Shown in pieces: positions 7,432-16,445 of a stretch of 32,858 nt of DNA. Source of the DNA: a bacterium (GTDB lineage Bacteria; Patescibacteriota; Minisyncoccia; UBA6257; JAGOQP01); the NCBI GenBank assembly GCA_021780615.1, contig JAJXYJ010000019.1, positions 1 through 32,858 on the forward strand, in the 5' to 3' direction. Numbering within the stretch: the first letter of the stretch is position 1; each line of letters starts with the position of its first letter. Position numbers and translations under genes: made by a program. The notes below the pieces were generated by a model, which had not been told where the DNA came from, ran no database searches, and saw nothing but the letters and a program-made list of their open reading frames with translations.

Positions 7432-10104
7432 TTATGCATTCTTGCCATGACAATGCTTGTACTTAACCGGCGTGCCATCCGGCTTTTTTGCTCCACACCA
7501 ACACGGATCATTTCTACCCACGTCTTTATATGCAGGATCAACCGCACCCGAAGCAGAACCTCCCGACACCTGTGCAACCACCTGTTGCTGAGCGGCAAGT
7601 TGCGCTTCACTTAACACAAATACATTAGATACTACCCACTGTTGTGCATCATCCAAGAGCGTTTTAAACATATCATAACTTTCGCGCTTGTATTCTACCA
7701 ATGGATCACGTTGACCGTATGCCCGCATACGCACCGCTTCTAAAAGCGCCTCCAAATTTTCCAAATGACTTGTCCAAAACATATCCAATGAAGCAATGAT
7801 ACGTATCCCTGTTTGTGAATCGCTACTGGCTTGAGCAATGGCTTTACGGAGCACATCGGGAAGCGTACCTTCCTCAAGAGCCGTCACATCATCCGCAGAA
7901 AAATCACCATCATGTTTAATGAGTCGTATGCGCGAAAATTCTTGCGCATATCGTGCACCCAAACTTGGTAATGCAGGAGCATCCGCTCCCGCTGTTTCGT
8001 GCGCATGCTCTTCTTGTGTGTGAGCAGCCGAAAGACGCTGTGCATATTGCAACACCATTTCTTCAAGAACATCAACGGTTTTCCCCTGTTCAATCATTTC
8101 CAATATATGTTGCCGTCGTCGATACATTGCTTTCCGTTGACGGTTAAGCACATCATCGTAATCCAGTAAATGTTTACGAGCATCAAAGTTAAGTCCTTCG
8201 ACTTTCTTTTGTGCTTCATCAATAACCTTTTCTACTAATCGTGATTGAATGGGCACCTCATCAGGCAAGTTGAGCGTGGTCATCAACGATTTAACTCGAT
8301 CACCGCCGAATACACGCATCAAATCATCCTCCAATGAAAGGAAAAATTGTGTTTGTCCTGGGTCTCCCTGGCGACCGGCACGGCCACGCAATTGATTGTC
8401 CACGCGCCGAGAATCGTTGCGCTGTGTACCAATGACAAATAATCCACCAGTGGCACGCACTTGTTCACCTTCCAAAGTATCAGGCGGATTACCACCTAAA
8501 ATAATATCCACTCCCCGCCCTGCCATGTTGGTAGCAAGCGTCACGCGCCCCGGGCGCCCTGCCTGCGCGATAATTTCTCCTTCACGTTCATGATTTTTTG
8601 CATTAAGCACTTCATGCATCATACCCTCGTTATTAAATCGCGCGGAAAGTAGTTCGTTTTCATCAATGGACGTCGTGCCGATGAGTACCGGCTGATTGCG
8701 GTGCATACAATCCCGCACCTGTGCCACCAGAGCGGCATATTTTGCATCTTTATTTTTATAAACCAAATCAGGCAAATCTTTTCTTACGCGCGGCTTATCG
8801 GTGGGAATAGTCACTACATTCAATCCATACACCTTATTAAATTCTTCAGATGATGTCTGCGCCGTTCCCGTCATACCACTCACCCGCTCATAGAGCCTAA
8901 AATAATTTTGGATGGTAATCTGTGCAAATGTTTTTGATTCCTGCTGTACCGAAACACCTTCTTTGGCTTCGATGGCTTGATGCAACCCTCCTGAATACCG
9001 TCGGCCATACATCAATCGGCCAGTAAACTCATCAACGATAACAATCTCACCATTTTTAACCACATACTGTTTGTCACGGAAAAAAAGCCCATACGCCTTC
9101 AGCGACTCTTCCAGATAGTGCGCTAAGCGCACATGCTGAGGATCATAGAGATTTTCAATGGAAAGAATTTGTTCAACTTTGGTAATGCCAGGTTCTGTAA
9201 TTCTGACAAACTTTGCTTTTTCATCAACCTCATAATCTTCATCTTTTATCAAACGACTCACCACTGAGGAAAATAATTTATAGTATTGAGCGGCTTCGAC
9301 ATCAGGAGCGGAAATAATGAGCGGCGTGCGCGCTTCATCAATAAGAATACTATCCACTTCATCGATGATGGCGTACGCATGTCCGCGCTGAACTTGTTGC
9401 GCAGTCGCATATGCCAAATTATCACGCAGATAATCAAAACCAAATTCATTATTGGTACCATACACAATATCGGCTTGATACGCTTCGCGGCGAGAAATGG
9501 GTCTTAGAAATTCACGTTTTACCAAAAATCCTCCTTTTTCATCGCGCTCTTTATCAAGCGTCATTGATCCTTGTTCTAAGACTGGTGATTGCGCATCAAT
9601 AACATCACGAGTGTGTGCGGGATCGTATGCATACGCCGCATCATGTATGATGCACGCGGTTGATAATCCCAAAAAATGATAGATCTGCCCCATCCATACC
9701 GCATCACGTTGAGCCAAATAATCATTAACCGTAATAACGTGCACTCCCTTGCCCGTTAATGCATGGGTATATGCGGGAGCGGTTGCGGCGAGCGTTTTTC
9801 CCTCACCGGTGCTCATTTCAACAATTGACCCTTCAAATAGAGCGAGTCCTCCTGCAAGCTGTACATCAAAATGTCGCTGTCCCAATGTACGCCGTGCCGC
9901 TTCACGAACCAACGCAAAGGCCTCGGCGCGCACTTCTGCTACGGGCGCTAATCCGCTTTCGACGCGACTTCGTAACTCAAGACTCCGTGCACGAAGATCG
10001 GCATCGGACAAATCACGAAGTGTTGATTCGTATTCGTTGATCCGCTCAATAATGGGACCGAACGCTTTTAAGGGGGATGGTGAAAAAAGAAATTTTAAAA
10101 ACAT
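7432..10104 (-). CDS. secA: Preprotein translocase subunit SecA
   Basis: Full-length 890 aa; MSTGEGKTLAATAPAY, DEVDSILIDEARTPLIIS, TNMAGRGVDI, C-terminal Zn motif CWCGAKKPDGTPVKYKHCHG. Confidence 0.98.
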   Translation of the reverse strand: MFLKFLFSPSPLKAFGPIIERINEYESTLRDLSDADLRARSLELRSRVESGLAPVAEVRAEAFALVREAARRTLGQRHFDVQLAGGLALFEGSIVEMSTGEGKTLAATAPAYTHALTGKGVHVITVNDYLAQRDAVWMGQIYHFLGLSTACIIHDAAYAYDPAHTRDVIDAQSPVLEQGSMTLDKERDEKGGFLVKREFLRPISRREAYQADIVYGTNNEFGFDYLRDNLAYATAQQVQRGHAYAIIDEVDSILIDEARTPLIISAPDVEAAQYYKLFSSVVSRLIKDEDYEVDEKAKFVRITEPGITKVEQILSIENLYDPQHVRLAHYLEESLKAYGLFFRDKQYVVKNGEIVIVDEFTGRLMYGRRYSGGLHQAIEAKEGVSVQQESKTFAQITIQNYFRLYERVSGMTGTAQTSSEEFNKVYGLNVVTIPTDKPRVRKDLPDLVYKNKDAKYAALVAQVRDCMHRNQPVLIGTTSIDENELLSARFNNEGMMHEVLNAKNHEREGEIIAQAGRPGRVTLATNMAGRGVDIILGGNPPDTLEGEQVRATGGLFVIGTQRNDSRRVDNQLRGRAGRQGDPGQTQFFLSLEDDLMRVFGGDRVKSLMTTLNLPDEVPIQSRLVEKVIDEAQKKVEGLNFDARKHLLDYDDVLNRQRKAMYRRRQHILEMIEQGKTVDVLEEMVLQYAQRLSAAHTQEEHAHETAGADAPALPSLGARYAQEFSRIRLIKHDGDFSADDVTALEEGTLPDVLRKAIAQASSDSQTGIRIIASLDMFWTSHLENLEALLEAVRMRAYGQRDPLVEYKRESYDMFKTLLDDAQQWVVSNVFVLSEAQLAAQQQVVAQVSGGSASGAVDPAYKDVGRNDPCWCGAKKPDGTPVKYKHCHGKNA

Positions 10105-10225
10105 AAAAAATCATACATCAAAATTATCTGTTGCATCGTTTAAAAATAGACACTTTTATAGACGCTTCATTTCAAAAAAACTATATTTACCGGCAATAAC
10201 GCACCGGGCACACACAATATCATCA

Positions 10226-10576
10226 TTACTTTCGCCCTGCAACCCGTGGTGTTTTTTGCTTATCTTCAAGCATGTGCTTGTATTCTTCAACGGCCACTTT
10301 CAAGCGTTGGTGTGCGGCATCAATACCCGCACGCACATCGCTATCAGTATGTTCTATGCGAATCATTTTTTTAGGAAGAGATAATGTGAACTCCACATAA
10401 TACACATCTCCTTTGCGATGATGACGCGTTACACGGGCAATCTCCACTTCCAAAAGCACTTCTCCGTCATGCTCAAAGCGCTTCAAGAAGCGATCCAGTG
10501 ATGCGAGGCGCTTTATGGTGTATTCCTTGAGAGCATCAGTAAGCAATAATTTTGATCCTTGTAATGAAATACGCAT
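10226..10576 (-). CDS. hpf: Ribosome hibernation promoting factor / S30AE family
   Basis: MRISLQGSKLLLTDALKEYTIKRLASLDRF...; typical fold and length. Confidence 0.9.
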   Translation of the reverse strand: MRISLQGSKLLLTDALKEYTIKRLASLDRFLKRFEHDGEVLLEVEIARVTRHHRKGDVYYVEFTLSLPKKMIRIEHTDSDVRAGIDAAHQRLKVAVEEYKHMLEDKQKTPRVAGRK

Positions 10577-10680
10577 AGTAATAAAACAATGATATTATGC
10601 AGAATACATACGACTCTATACACAAGTGTACCACAGTCCTTGAGCCATTTCCAACGTACGCATAAGCAAGATGCGGACAT

Positions 10681-10710
10681 AAAAAATCAGCCCCGAAGGG
10701 CTGATTTTTT
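10681..10710. terminator. Strong hairpin terminator
   Basis: AAAAAATCAGCCC cgaa GGGCTGATTTTTT. Confidence 0.85.
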
Positions 10711-10716
10711 AGAAGC

Positions 10717-10824
10717 TTATTTCTTTTTTGAAGCTTTCTTTTTTCCGGCTTTCTTTACGGTCTTTTTTGCTGCTTTCTTTACCACTTTCTTTTTTGCCGG
10801 CTTCTTTGCTTTTTTTGCTGCCAT
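10717..10824 (-). CDS. 35-aa Lys/Ala-rich histone H1-like peptide
   Basis: MAAKKAKKPAKKKVVKKAAKKTVKKAGKKKASKKK, ATG 10824 to TAA 10717-10719, directly followed by a strong terminator. Below ORF-track length cutoff. Confidence 0.75.
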   Translation of the reverse strand: MAAKKAKKPAKKKVVKKAAKKTVKKAGKKKASKKK

Positions 10825-10977
10825 AGATGTTTGCTTATACAATCATACATCTCACGTATGACGCACAAGAAATATTAGTGACCAACATGCATACTTGACG
10901 ACGACTCACGTACGATGTTGTGGCTATGAATACCTATACATAGTATAAACTATTTTTGAAAAATAAAAATAAAAAAT

Positions 10978-10987
10978 CTGTGGATAA
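10978..10987 (-). promoter_or_regulatory. TTATCCACAG motif upstream of the Lys-rich peptide gene
   Basis: Perfect copy, same orientation as 4487 and 5235; TATACT -10 at 10942-10947. Confidence 0.5.
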
Positions 10988-11333
10988 CTTTTTATTTTTT
11001 TTATTTTAAAATTTTTATTTTTAAAATTTTTTTATTTTTTAAAAAATCGTATAAAAAAATAATGATACGCGCACATTAAAAAATAAATGAGCAGACAACC
11101 ACTGCATACGACAATCATTCATACAATAATCACTCCAAAATAAAAACACTCATAACAAATGGAGGTATCTTAATGCATAGAGTGTGATACACACAGCATA
11201 CAACGTTCCATAACATACTTTCTTGTACGCACATAAAAAGTTTTTATTGAATTTCATAAAACGTATGTATTCCACAAGAACATACAATAATCTCTACACA
11301 TCTCTATACCTCTAAAATCATACATACAACCTA

Positions 11334-11381
11334 AACCTGTTCCCCTTTCCGTCCCGATCGGGACGGAAAGGGGAACAGGTT
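11334..11381. repeat. 48-bp perfect palindrome without spacer
   Basis: AACCTGTTCCCCTTTCCGTCCCGA|TCGGGACGGAAAGGGGAACAGGTT. Confidence 0.95.
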
Positions 11382-11439
11382 ATCAAGAAGTACATACATA
11401 ACCATCACCTATGTATGAATGAAATATTTTAAATAAAAT

Positions 11440-11545
11440 ATAAAAACATCCCGCCTCAATAAAGAAACGAGATGTTTGAATGCCGCAATAGGCGGCGAGG
11501 GTGACCTCCTTTTTTGTTGTTGAGTGAGTACGCGCATCGCCACCC
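11440..11545 (-). ncRNA. Candidate ~105-nt structured small RNA
   Basis: Extended -10 TGCTATACT (11552-11560); 5' GGUGGCGA pairs with UCGCCGCC; alternative GCCGC/GCGGC hairpin; terminator AACATCTCG..CGGGATGTTTTTATA. Confidence 0.4.
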
Positions 11546-11684
11546 GCAATAAGTATAGCACAATATATATATGAAGGTACATGGGAAATAAGAAGTATTA
11601 AGGAATAAAGAGCGAGAAAGAAAAGCCCAAATAGCAAGCACCAAAAAACAAATAATCCGCCAGACGCCGGATCAAATACTAATA

Positions 11685-11745
11685 ACCAATAGCCAAAACG
11701 AATTTGTTTTGAATTTGGTATTTTGAATTTATTTGGGATTTTAGC
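11685..11745. repeat. Intergenic 7-bp-periodic array
   Basis: TTTGAAT|TTGGTAT|TTTGAAT|TTATTTG register. Confidence 0.5.
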
Positions 11746-11790
11746 TTCTCCCTTAATACATACTCCTTGTCCCATTATCATCCCCCTCTA

Positions 11791-11824
11791 TAAAAACTCC
11801 ACCCCCCATTGCTGGGGGGTGGAG
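11791..11824 (-). terminator. Terminator downstream of GtrA-like gene
   Basis: CTCCACCCCCC agcaat GGGGGGTGGAG TTTTT on minus strand. Confidence 0.8.
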
Positions 11825-11920
11825 AAAAAAGGACAAAGTCTCCCTTAATAAATGGAAACTTTGCACTCAACAAGGTTCATTATACTCCTTTTTTTGAAAA
11901 AGTCAAGAGGGCACAAGCAA

Positions 11921-11992
11921 TCAGTAATCGGTAACTAGTAACTGGAAACTTTTTACTGATTACTGATTACCAATTACTAGTTACTATTTATA
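11921..11992. repeat. Intergenic 7-bp-periodic inverted array
   Basis: TAATCGG|TAACTAG|TAACTGG|AAACT.. then TTACTGA|TTACTGA|TTACCAA|TTACTAG|TTACTAT. Confidence 0.7.
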
Positions 11993-12632
11993 ACGTTATC
12001 TGGGCCGCATTTGGCTCTTCTTTTGATCCCTTGAATACAAAAAGTTTGTATCCAATAAAATTCCATACCATGGAAAACACCACTGCGGCGATAGAACCAA
12101 TAGTTGCCCATGCTTGTGGTAAAACATGGAGAAAGTTAGGAACAACATTAACCAAAAGGGATGCGGCACCAACGTTAATAAGAAATCCTCCCGCACTGAC
12201 GATAACAAATCCCGTCACCATCTTTCCTACTCGACGCGAGTGCGCATCAAACGTCCATAAATGATTCCACACATAACTATTCACCAGAGCAACAAAAAAC
12301 CCTATTGCCTTAAAGAAAGCAAACCACCATCCCACCGCAATACCCGTTACCAACATCAACAGATTAATAATACCCAAATCCACAAGCGTATTAGAGATAC
12401 CTACCGCAGAAAACTTTATGACTTGAAACACCACTGGTGTTTTAAAAAAGAGTTTACGGGAAAGAGTAAGTGCCGCCCACGACACAAGAAACCCGCCAAC
12501 GCCGGCACCAATAACAATGTGCAGTGATCCAAATAAACTTCCTAAGGTAAGAGAAAGAAATATGCCAATGCACGCCGAAACTACTATTGATGCAATAGCA
12601 TCCCTTCGCGTCTGAGCATGAAAGAGAAACAT
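11988..12632 (-). CDS. GtrA-like family membrane protein
   Basis: FQVIKFSAVGISNTLVDLGIINLLMLVTG...KAIGFFVALVNSYVWNHLWTF typical; ORF listed to 12755 but MFLFHAQTRRD at 12632 is the likelier start. Confidence 0.85.
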   Translation of the reverse strand: MFLFHAQTRRDAIASIVVSACIGIFLSLTLGSLFGSLHIVIGAGVGGFLVSWAALTLSRKLFFKTPVVFQVIKFSAVGISNTLVDLGIINLLMLVTGIAVGWWFAFFKAIGFFVALVNSYVWNHLWTFDAHSRRVGKMVTGFVIVSAGGFLINVGAASLLVNVVPNFLHVLPQAWATIGSIAAVVFSMVWNFIGYKLFVFKGSKEEPNAAQITL

Positions 12633-12657
12633 AGGATGGGTATAGTATAGCCTATAC

Positions 12658-12942
12658 TTATGGTACAAGCGGTGCCGAAGATGAAGAAAATACGGATTCG
12701 CTCTGCTGTTGAGATGTCGTTGTTGGTGGTGTAAGGGAAAGAGGAACAGTAACACCCTGACTTGATGTTGAACTTGTTGTCACAAACGGTATGGGTGTAT
12801 CAGTCGCCACCGGCGTCGTATCTACTGCCACTTGCTGTTGAGGAACAATAAACATAAGGTCAGAAAGACCAACAATAGTCACGATACCCACGAGGCCAAC
12901 GCCAATTGACATCCATTTCTTTTTTTTATTTGAGATAGTCAT
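12658..12942 (-). CDS. Hypothetical single-TM protein with Ser/Thr-rich tail
   Basis: MTISNKKKKWMSIGVGLVGIVTIVGLSDLMFIV then low-complexity STQ-rich region. Confidence 0.65.
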   Translation of the reverse strand: MTISNKKKKWMSIGVGLVGIVTIVGLSDLMFIVPQQQVAVDTTPVATDTPIPFVTTSSTSSQGVTVPLSLTPPTTTSQQQSESVFSSSSAPLVP

Positions 12943-12965
12943 AGAAGTGCGTACGCTAAAAAGAA

Positions 12966-13736
12966 TTAACGAATCTCGTACACCATATTAACCGTCACGG
13001 TCACCTGCTGGCTTCCCGGCTCAATAGTCGGCGCACTGCTGGGAGCGGCGGCAACCAATCCTCCAGGACCAAATGTTTTTGCTGTTTGCATATATGGTTG
13101 TGGCTGATTGTATTCATTGATGGATACCACATTCCCCAAAGAAAATCCTGCGGCACGCGCTATTGCCTGCGCCTTTTCCTGCGTCTTGGTGATTGCATCG
13201 GCACGCGCCGTGTCCTGAGCTTTTGTTGGATCATCCAGAGAGAACGTAACGCCATCAATGCGATTAATGCCCATCGTGCTTAAGGTGTCAACAAAAGAAG
13301 ATATTTTTGAAAAATCACGCACCTTTACCTCAACGGTTTGCGTCAAACTATAACTAGCAATACTGGGAACAAATGAATTCAGGGAACTGCTCCACGTCTG
13401 CTGGGTGTATACCGGCGTTAAAGTGTAGTCCGTGGTGGTAATATCGGCAGAATCAACACCTTGATCTTTTAAGTAGGCGATTGTCTTATTAATAAGATCA
13501 TTGCTATCACTGGCTATCTGTTTGGTATCCTTTCCTTCCTTGACGACTGAGTATGAAATCGTTGCTACATCGGGAACTGCGGTTGTTTTACCAGTTGCCT
13601 CAACTGACATTGTCCGACGAGGATACGCGGCACTCCCGCTCAATGCTCCCCAAAAAACAACGTAAATAAGCAAAACGCTTGCAATAAATAAGAATAACGA
13701 CCCTGCTTGAAATAATACTTTTTTATCTTTTTCCAT
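12966..13736 (-). CDS. SIMPL (DUF541) domain protein, membrane anchored
   Basis: MSVEATGKTTAVPDVATISYSVVKEG..., DITTTDYTLTPVY. Confidence 0.88.
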   Translation of the reverse strand: MEKDKKVLFQAGSLFLFIASVLLIYVVFWGALSGSAAYPRRTMSVEATGKTTAVPDVATISYSVVKEGKDTKQIASDSNDLINKTIAYLKDQGVDSADITTTDYTLTPVYTQQTWSSSLNSFVPSIASYSLTQTVEVKVRDFSKISSFVDTLSTMGINRIDGVTFSLDDPTKAQDTARADAITKTQEKAQAIARAAGFSLGNVVSINEYNQPQPYMQTAKTFGPGGLVAAAPSSAPTIEPGSQQVTVTVNMVYEIR

Positions 13737-14499
13737 ATATTTTTTTAATAATAATAGTCATATCCTGCGCGCGCAGGCTTGCGGATCCAATAAGAAATCC
13801 ATTAATAGTATCCCTGTAGTATAGGAAATCATCTATATTTTTGCAATGGACGCTCCCGCCATAGAGTACGCGCGGAACACTGCTAAAATGGTGGGCACAA
13901 AACACATGAATACCTTCAATAACGTGCGCCGCATATGACGGATCAACCTCTTTGGACCCTCCAATCGCCCAGACCGGTTCGTAGGCAATACTAAAATGCG
14001 CACGCTTATCAAAACCGGCAACATCACGGACTAATTGTTGTTCAATAAACGCTAACGCTTTGGCGGGCGTTGTTTTTTTTGTTTCCCCCACACACAACAA
14101 CGGCGTCATACCGTGAGCATGAATGAGAGCAACTTTTTCATTAATTGTTTTGTCTGTTTCTCCAATAATATAGCGCCGTTCGGAATGACCAACGATGACA
14201 CGTGACACTCCCATGTCGGCAAGCATCCCATACGAAACCTCCCCCGTCAGGGCGCGTTGTTCATGTGCTGTACTATTTTGAGCCGCCAGCGCTACCGCAC
14301 GCTGCCCCTTTAACAACGCATGAAGCGGAGCAACGTATGGAAATGGCGGAGCAAGCAGTACCGATGCCGGAGGCGCATATCGCGCCGCACGGATAATTTT
14401 TGAAGCAAGCGCTCGCGCCTCTCGCAATGATTGCGGATTCATCTTCCAATTGCACACCAATAAAGGTGTTTGTAAGGATGTTGCTTTACGCTGTGCCAT
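13723..14499 (-). CDS. tpiA: Triosephosphate isomerase
   Basis: NWKMNP, VIVGHSERR, YEPVWAIG, YGGSV motifs. Confidence 0.97.
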   Translation of the reverse strand: MAQRKATSLQTPLLVCNWKMNPQSLREARALASKIIRAARYAPPASVLLAPPFPYVAPLHALLKGQRAVALAAQNSTAHEQRALTGEVSYGMLADMGVSRVIVGHSERRYIIGETDKTINEKVALIHAHGMTPLLCVGETKKTTPAKALAFIEQQLVRDVAGFDKRAHFSIAYEPVWAIGGSKEVDPSYAAHVIEGIHVFCAHHFSSVPRVLYGGSVHCKNIDDFLYYRDTINGFLIGSASLRAQDMTIIIKKIYGKR

Positions 14500-14530
14500 A
14501 GAGGGTTAGTATAACACAAAATAAGAAAAA

Positions 14531-14635
14531 ATAATCAATTTTCAATTTTCAGTTTTCAATAAATTTTGAAATGAATCAATTGAATAATGTATTGAAATCC
14601 GCCAGCTGGTGGAGGTCATTGATCATTAAAAATTT
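14531..14635. repeat. Heptad-array intergenic element, copy A
   Basis: ATTTTCA|ATTTTCA|GTTTTCA..., CCGCCAGCTGGTGG palindrome, TCATTGA|TCATTAA|AAATTTT. Confidence 0.75.
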
Positions 14636-15245
14636 TGCGTCTTCGCAAATGCTTCCACACCCACCACGCAATGCCAGCAACTATAGCAACACCTATCACG
14701 ACATCAAATTTTTTAATGTATGGCTCCAATACCTGCCATCGATCCCCCAACATCCAGCCGGCATATGTTAACCCCACTACCCATATAAATGAACCGGCAA
14801 TAGTCATCAGAGAAAATTTTTTCTTGTCCATTTTGCCAATCCCGGCAGGAAGGGATATGAAGGTACGGATAACGGGCAACATACGAGAAAAAAAGACCGA
14901 TGCATCACCATAACGTTGGAACCAGCGCGAAGCGCGTGTAAGCGTTTCATCGGAAAAAAGATTTGATAAGATGCGGTACTGCTTCCGATGAGCGACAAGC
15001 CAGTCAGCAATCGCATATGAAATAACTGATCCTAACCAGCTCCCAATCGTTCCGGCAAAAACAACTCCCCAAAAAGAAAAAACGCCTTGCGCCGCAAGAA
15101 ATCCTGAAAAAGGCATGACCACTTCGGAAGGAATCGGTATGTTGCAACTATCAATAAGCATAAGCACCACAATACCGACATAGCCAATATGTTGTATAAA
15201 GGACATAATCCAGACAATGAGTAATCCAAGTAAAGAAGAAAACAT
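14616..15245 (-). CDS. DedA/SNARE-associated family membrane protein
   Basis: IPIPSEVVMPFSGFLAAQG, GTIGSWLGSVISYAIADW, SRMLPVIRTFISLPAGIGKM. Confidence 0.92.
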   Translation of the reverse strand: MFSSLLGLLIVWIMSFIQHIGYVGIVVLMLIDSCNIPIPSEVVMPFSGFLAAQGVFSFWGVVFAGTIGSWLGSVISYAIADWLVAHRKQYRILSNLFSDETLTRASRWFQRYGDASVFFSRMLPVIRTFISLPAGIGKMDKKKFSLMTIAGSFIWVVGLTYAGWMLGDRWQVLEPYIKKFDVVIGVAIVAGIAWWVWKHLRRRKIFNDQ

Positions 15246-15277
15246 AAAGGTAGTTGAAAGTTATAAAGTTAAAAGCG

Positions 15278-15368
15278 TAAGAATTTAAAATTTTAAAATT
15301 AATCATCCACCGACTGACGGAGAAAATTCAATAATCATTAGTCATTAAAAATTGAAAATTCACATTGA
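15278..15368. repeat. Heptad-array intergenic element, copy B
   Basis: CCACCGACTGACGG module then TCATTAG|TCATTAA|AAATTGA|AAATTCA. Confidence 0.65.
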
Positions 15369-15374
15369 CGCATC

Positions 15375-16445
15375 TTAACTCTTATGCGCCTTCAGTGCCG
15401 CTATCGCATCTTGGGGAAGAATCGGATTTTCTTGAATGCCCGTACCCAATTCAAAACCAGCATCAACGCCAATGCGAGTAAAACGGGGAACAATTCGAAT
15501 GTACCAATGGTAAGAGCGTTGTTGTGTGCTCCGCAAACCATGAAACGGTGCCGTGTGTACATACCAATTATAATCAGTCATACCATGCTCCTCTAAGGTG
15601 TGGAGGGCATCATGAAGTGCGCGGACAACACCATGCATAACATCAGGCGATGCAGTCTCAAACGACGCACTATGTACACGAGGAATCACCATTAATTCAA
15701 ATGGTTCACGAGAAGTGTAGGAAGCGGAAACAATTGCATGCGCATCACGATACAGTGTTCGTGCGGCCGCATGGTGTGCAGTCTGTTCATGGCACAAAAA
15801 ACACGCATGATGCTTCGTATAAAAAGAAGCGGCGTGCAATAGTTCATGACGAATGTGCCGCGGTACTACCGGAAGAGAAATCATCTGTAGGTGCGAATGA
15901 GCAATACTTGCTCCCGCCAAAGGCCCCTGATTTTGAAATAAAGCGCTGTAGTATATGCGCGTATCACGCATAACATCATGCACCCGCTGCTGAATTGCTT
16001 CAAATACTTCACCTACGCGTTCCTCCGAATATGACCCTAACGTTTTTTTATGATCACGCATAATGAGAAGATCATGGTACCCATAACCGGGAAGATCGTC
16101 TGCACCGGCGACATACGAGTACCCCGCCGCCTCCAACGGTTCAAGAGCGGGAAATTTATTTTCCAATACCTGCACACGCCACTGACTCAGTGGTTGGTTG
16201 GCAGGAAGCCAAAAGTGAGGAGCTTTATTACCCGCCGCCTGTGGGTCATCAAAAGGACACGTGGTCGCAGAAACTTTTTGTGGCGGCACCGTTACAAAAT
16301 CATACGACTTTGCCGGATCAAATCGCTTAGGAACAAAAAGAACCCATTCACCCGAAAGCACATCGTACCGCAAACGCGATGCGCTATGCAGATGACGAGC
16401 GGAAATATTATTGGGATGTGGTTGTTGCCGGTGTGGTTGTTGCAT
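15375..16445 (-). CDS. galT: Galactose-1-phosphate uridylyltransferase family
   Basis: SRLRYDVLSGEWVLFVPKR, AHSHLQMISLPVVP, paired HIT-like domains; overlaps mrdA 3' end. Confidence 0.8.
   Translation of the reverse strand: MQQPHRQQPHPNNISARHLHSASRLRYDVLSGEWVLFVPKRFDPAKSYDFVTVPPQKVSATTCPFDDPQAAGNKAPHFWLPANQPLSQWRVQVLENKFPALEPLEAAGYSYVAGADDLPGYGYHDLLIMRDHKKTLGSYSEERVGEVFEAIQQRVHDVMRDTRIYYSALFQNQGPLAGASIAHSHLQMISLPVVPRHIRHELLHAASFYTKHHACFLCHEQTAHHAAARTLYRDAHAIVSASYTSREPFELMVIPRVHSASFETASPDVMHGVVRALHDALHTLEEHGMTDYNWYVHTAPFHGLRSTQQRSYHWYIRIVPRFTRIGVDAGFELGTGIQENPILPQDAIAALKAHKS

Noticed and set aside
9749-10384. Plus-strand 211-aa ORF
   Set aside because: Antisense to secA and hpf; low-complexity Ser/Arg composition; the minus-strand genes are certain.
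10589-10861. Plus-strand 90-aa Phe-rich ORF
   Set aside because: Antisense shadow of the Lys/Ala-rich peptide gene and its terminator.
10945-11100. Possible replication origin
   Set aside because: AT-rich with one perfect DnaA box, but no box cluster and no dnaA/dnaN nearby; evidence insufficient.
11160-11190. GGAGGTATCTTAATGCATAGAGTGTGA: perfect SD before a 4-codon ORF (MHRV)
   Set aside because: Too short to support; no linked downstream plus-strand gene or terminator recognised.
11383-11781. Minus-strand 132-aa ORF
   Set aside because: Segment IPNKFKIPNSKQIRFGYWLLVFD is translation of a heptad-type intergenic repeat and the C-terminal part overlaps the candidate sRNA and palindrome; probably not protein-coding.
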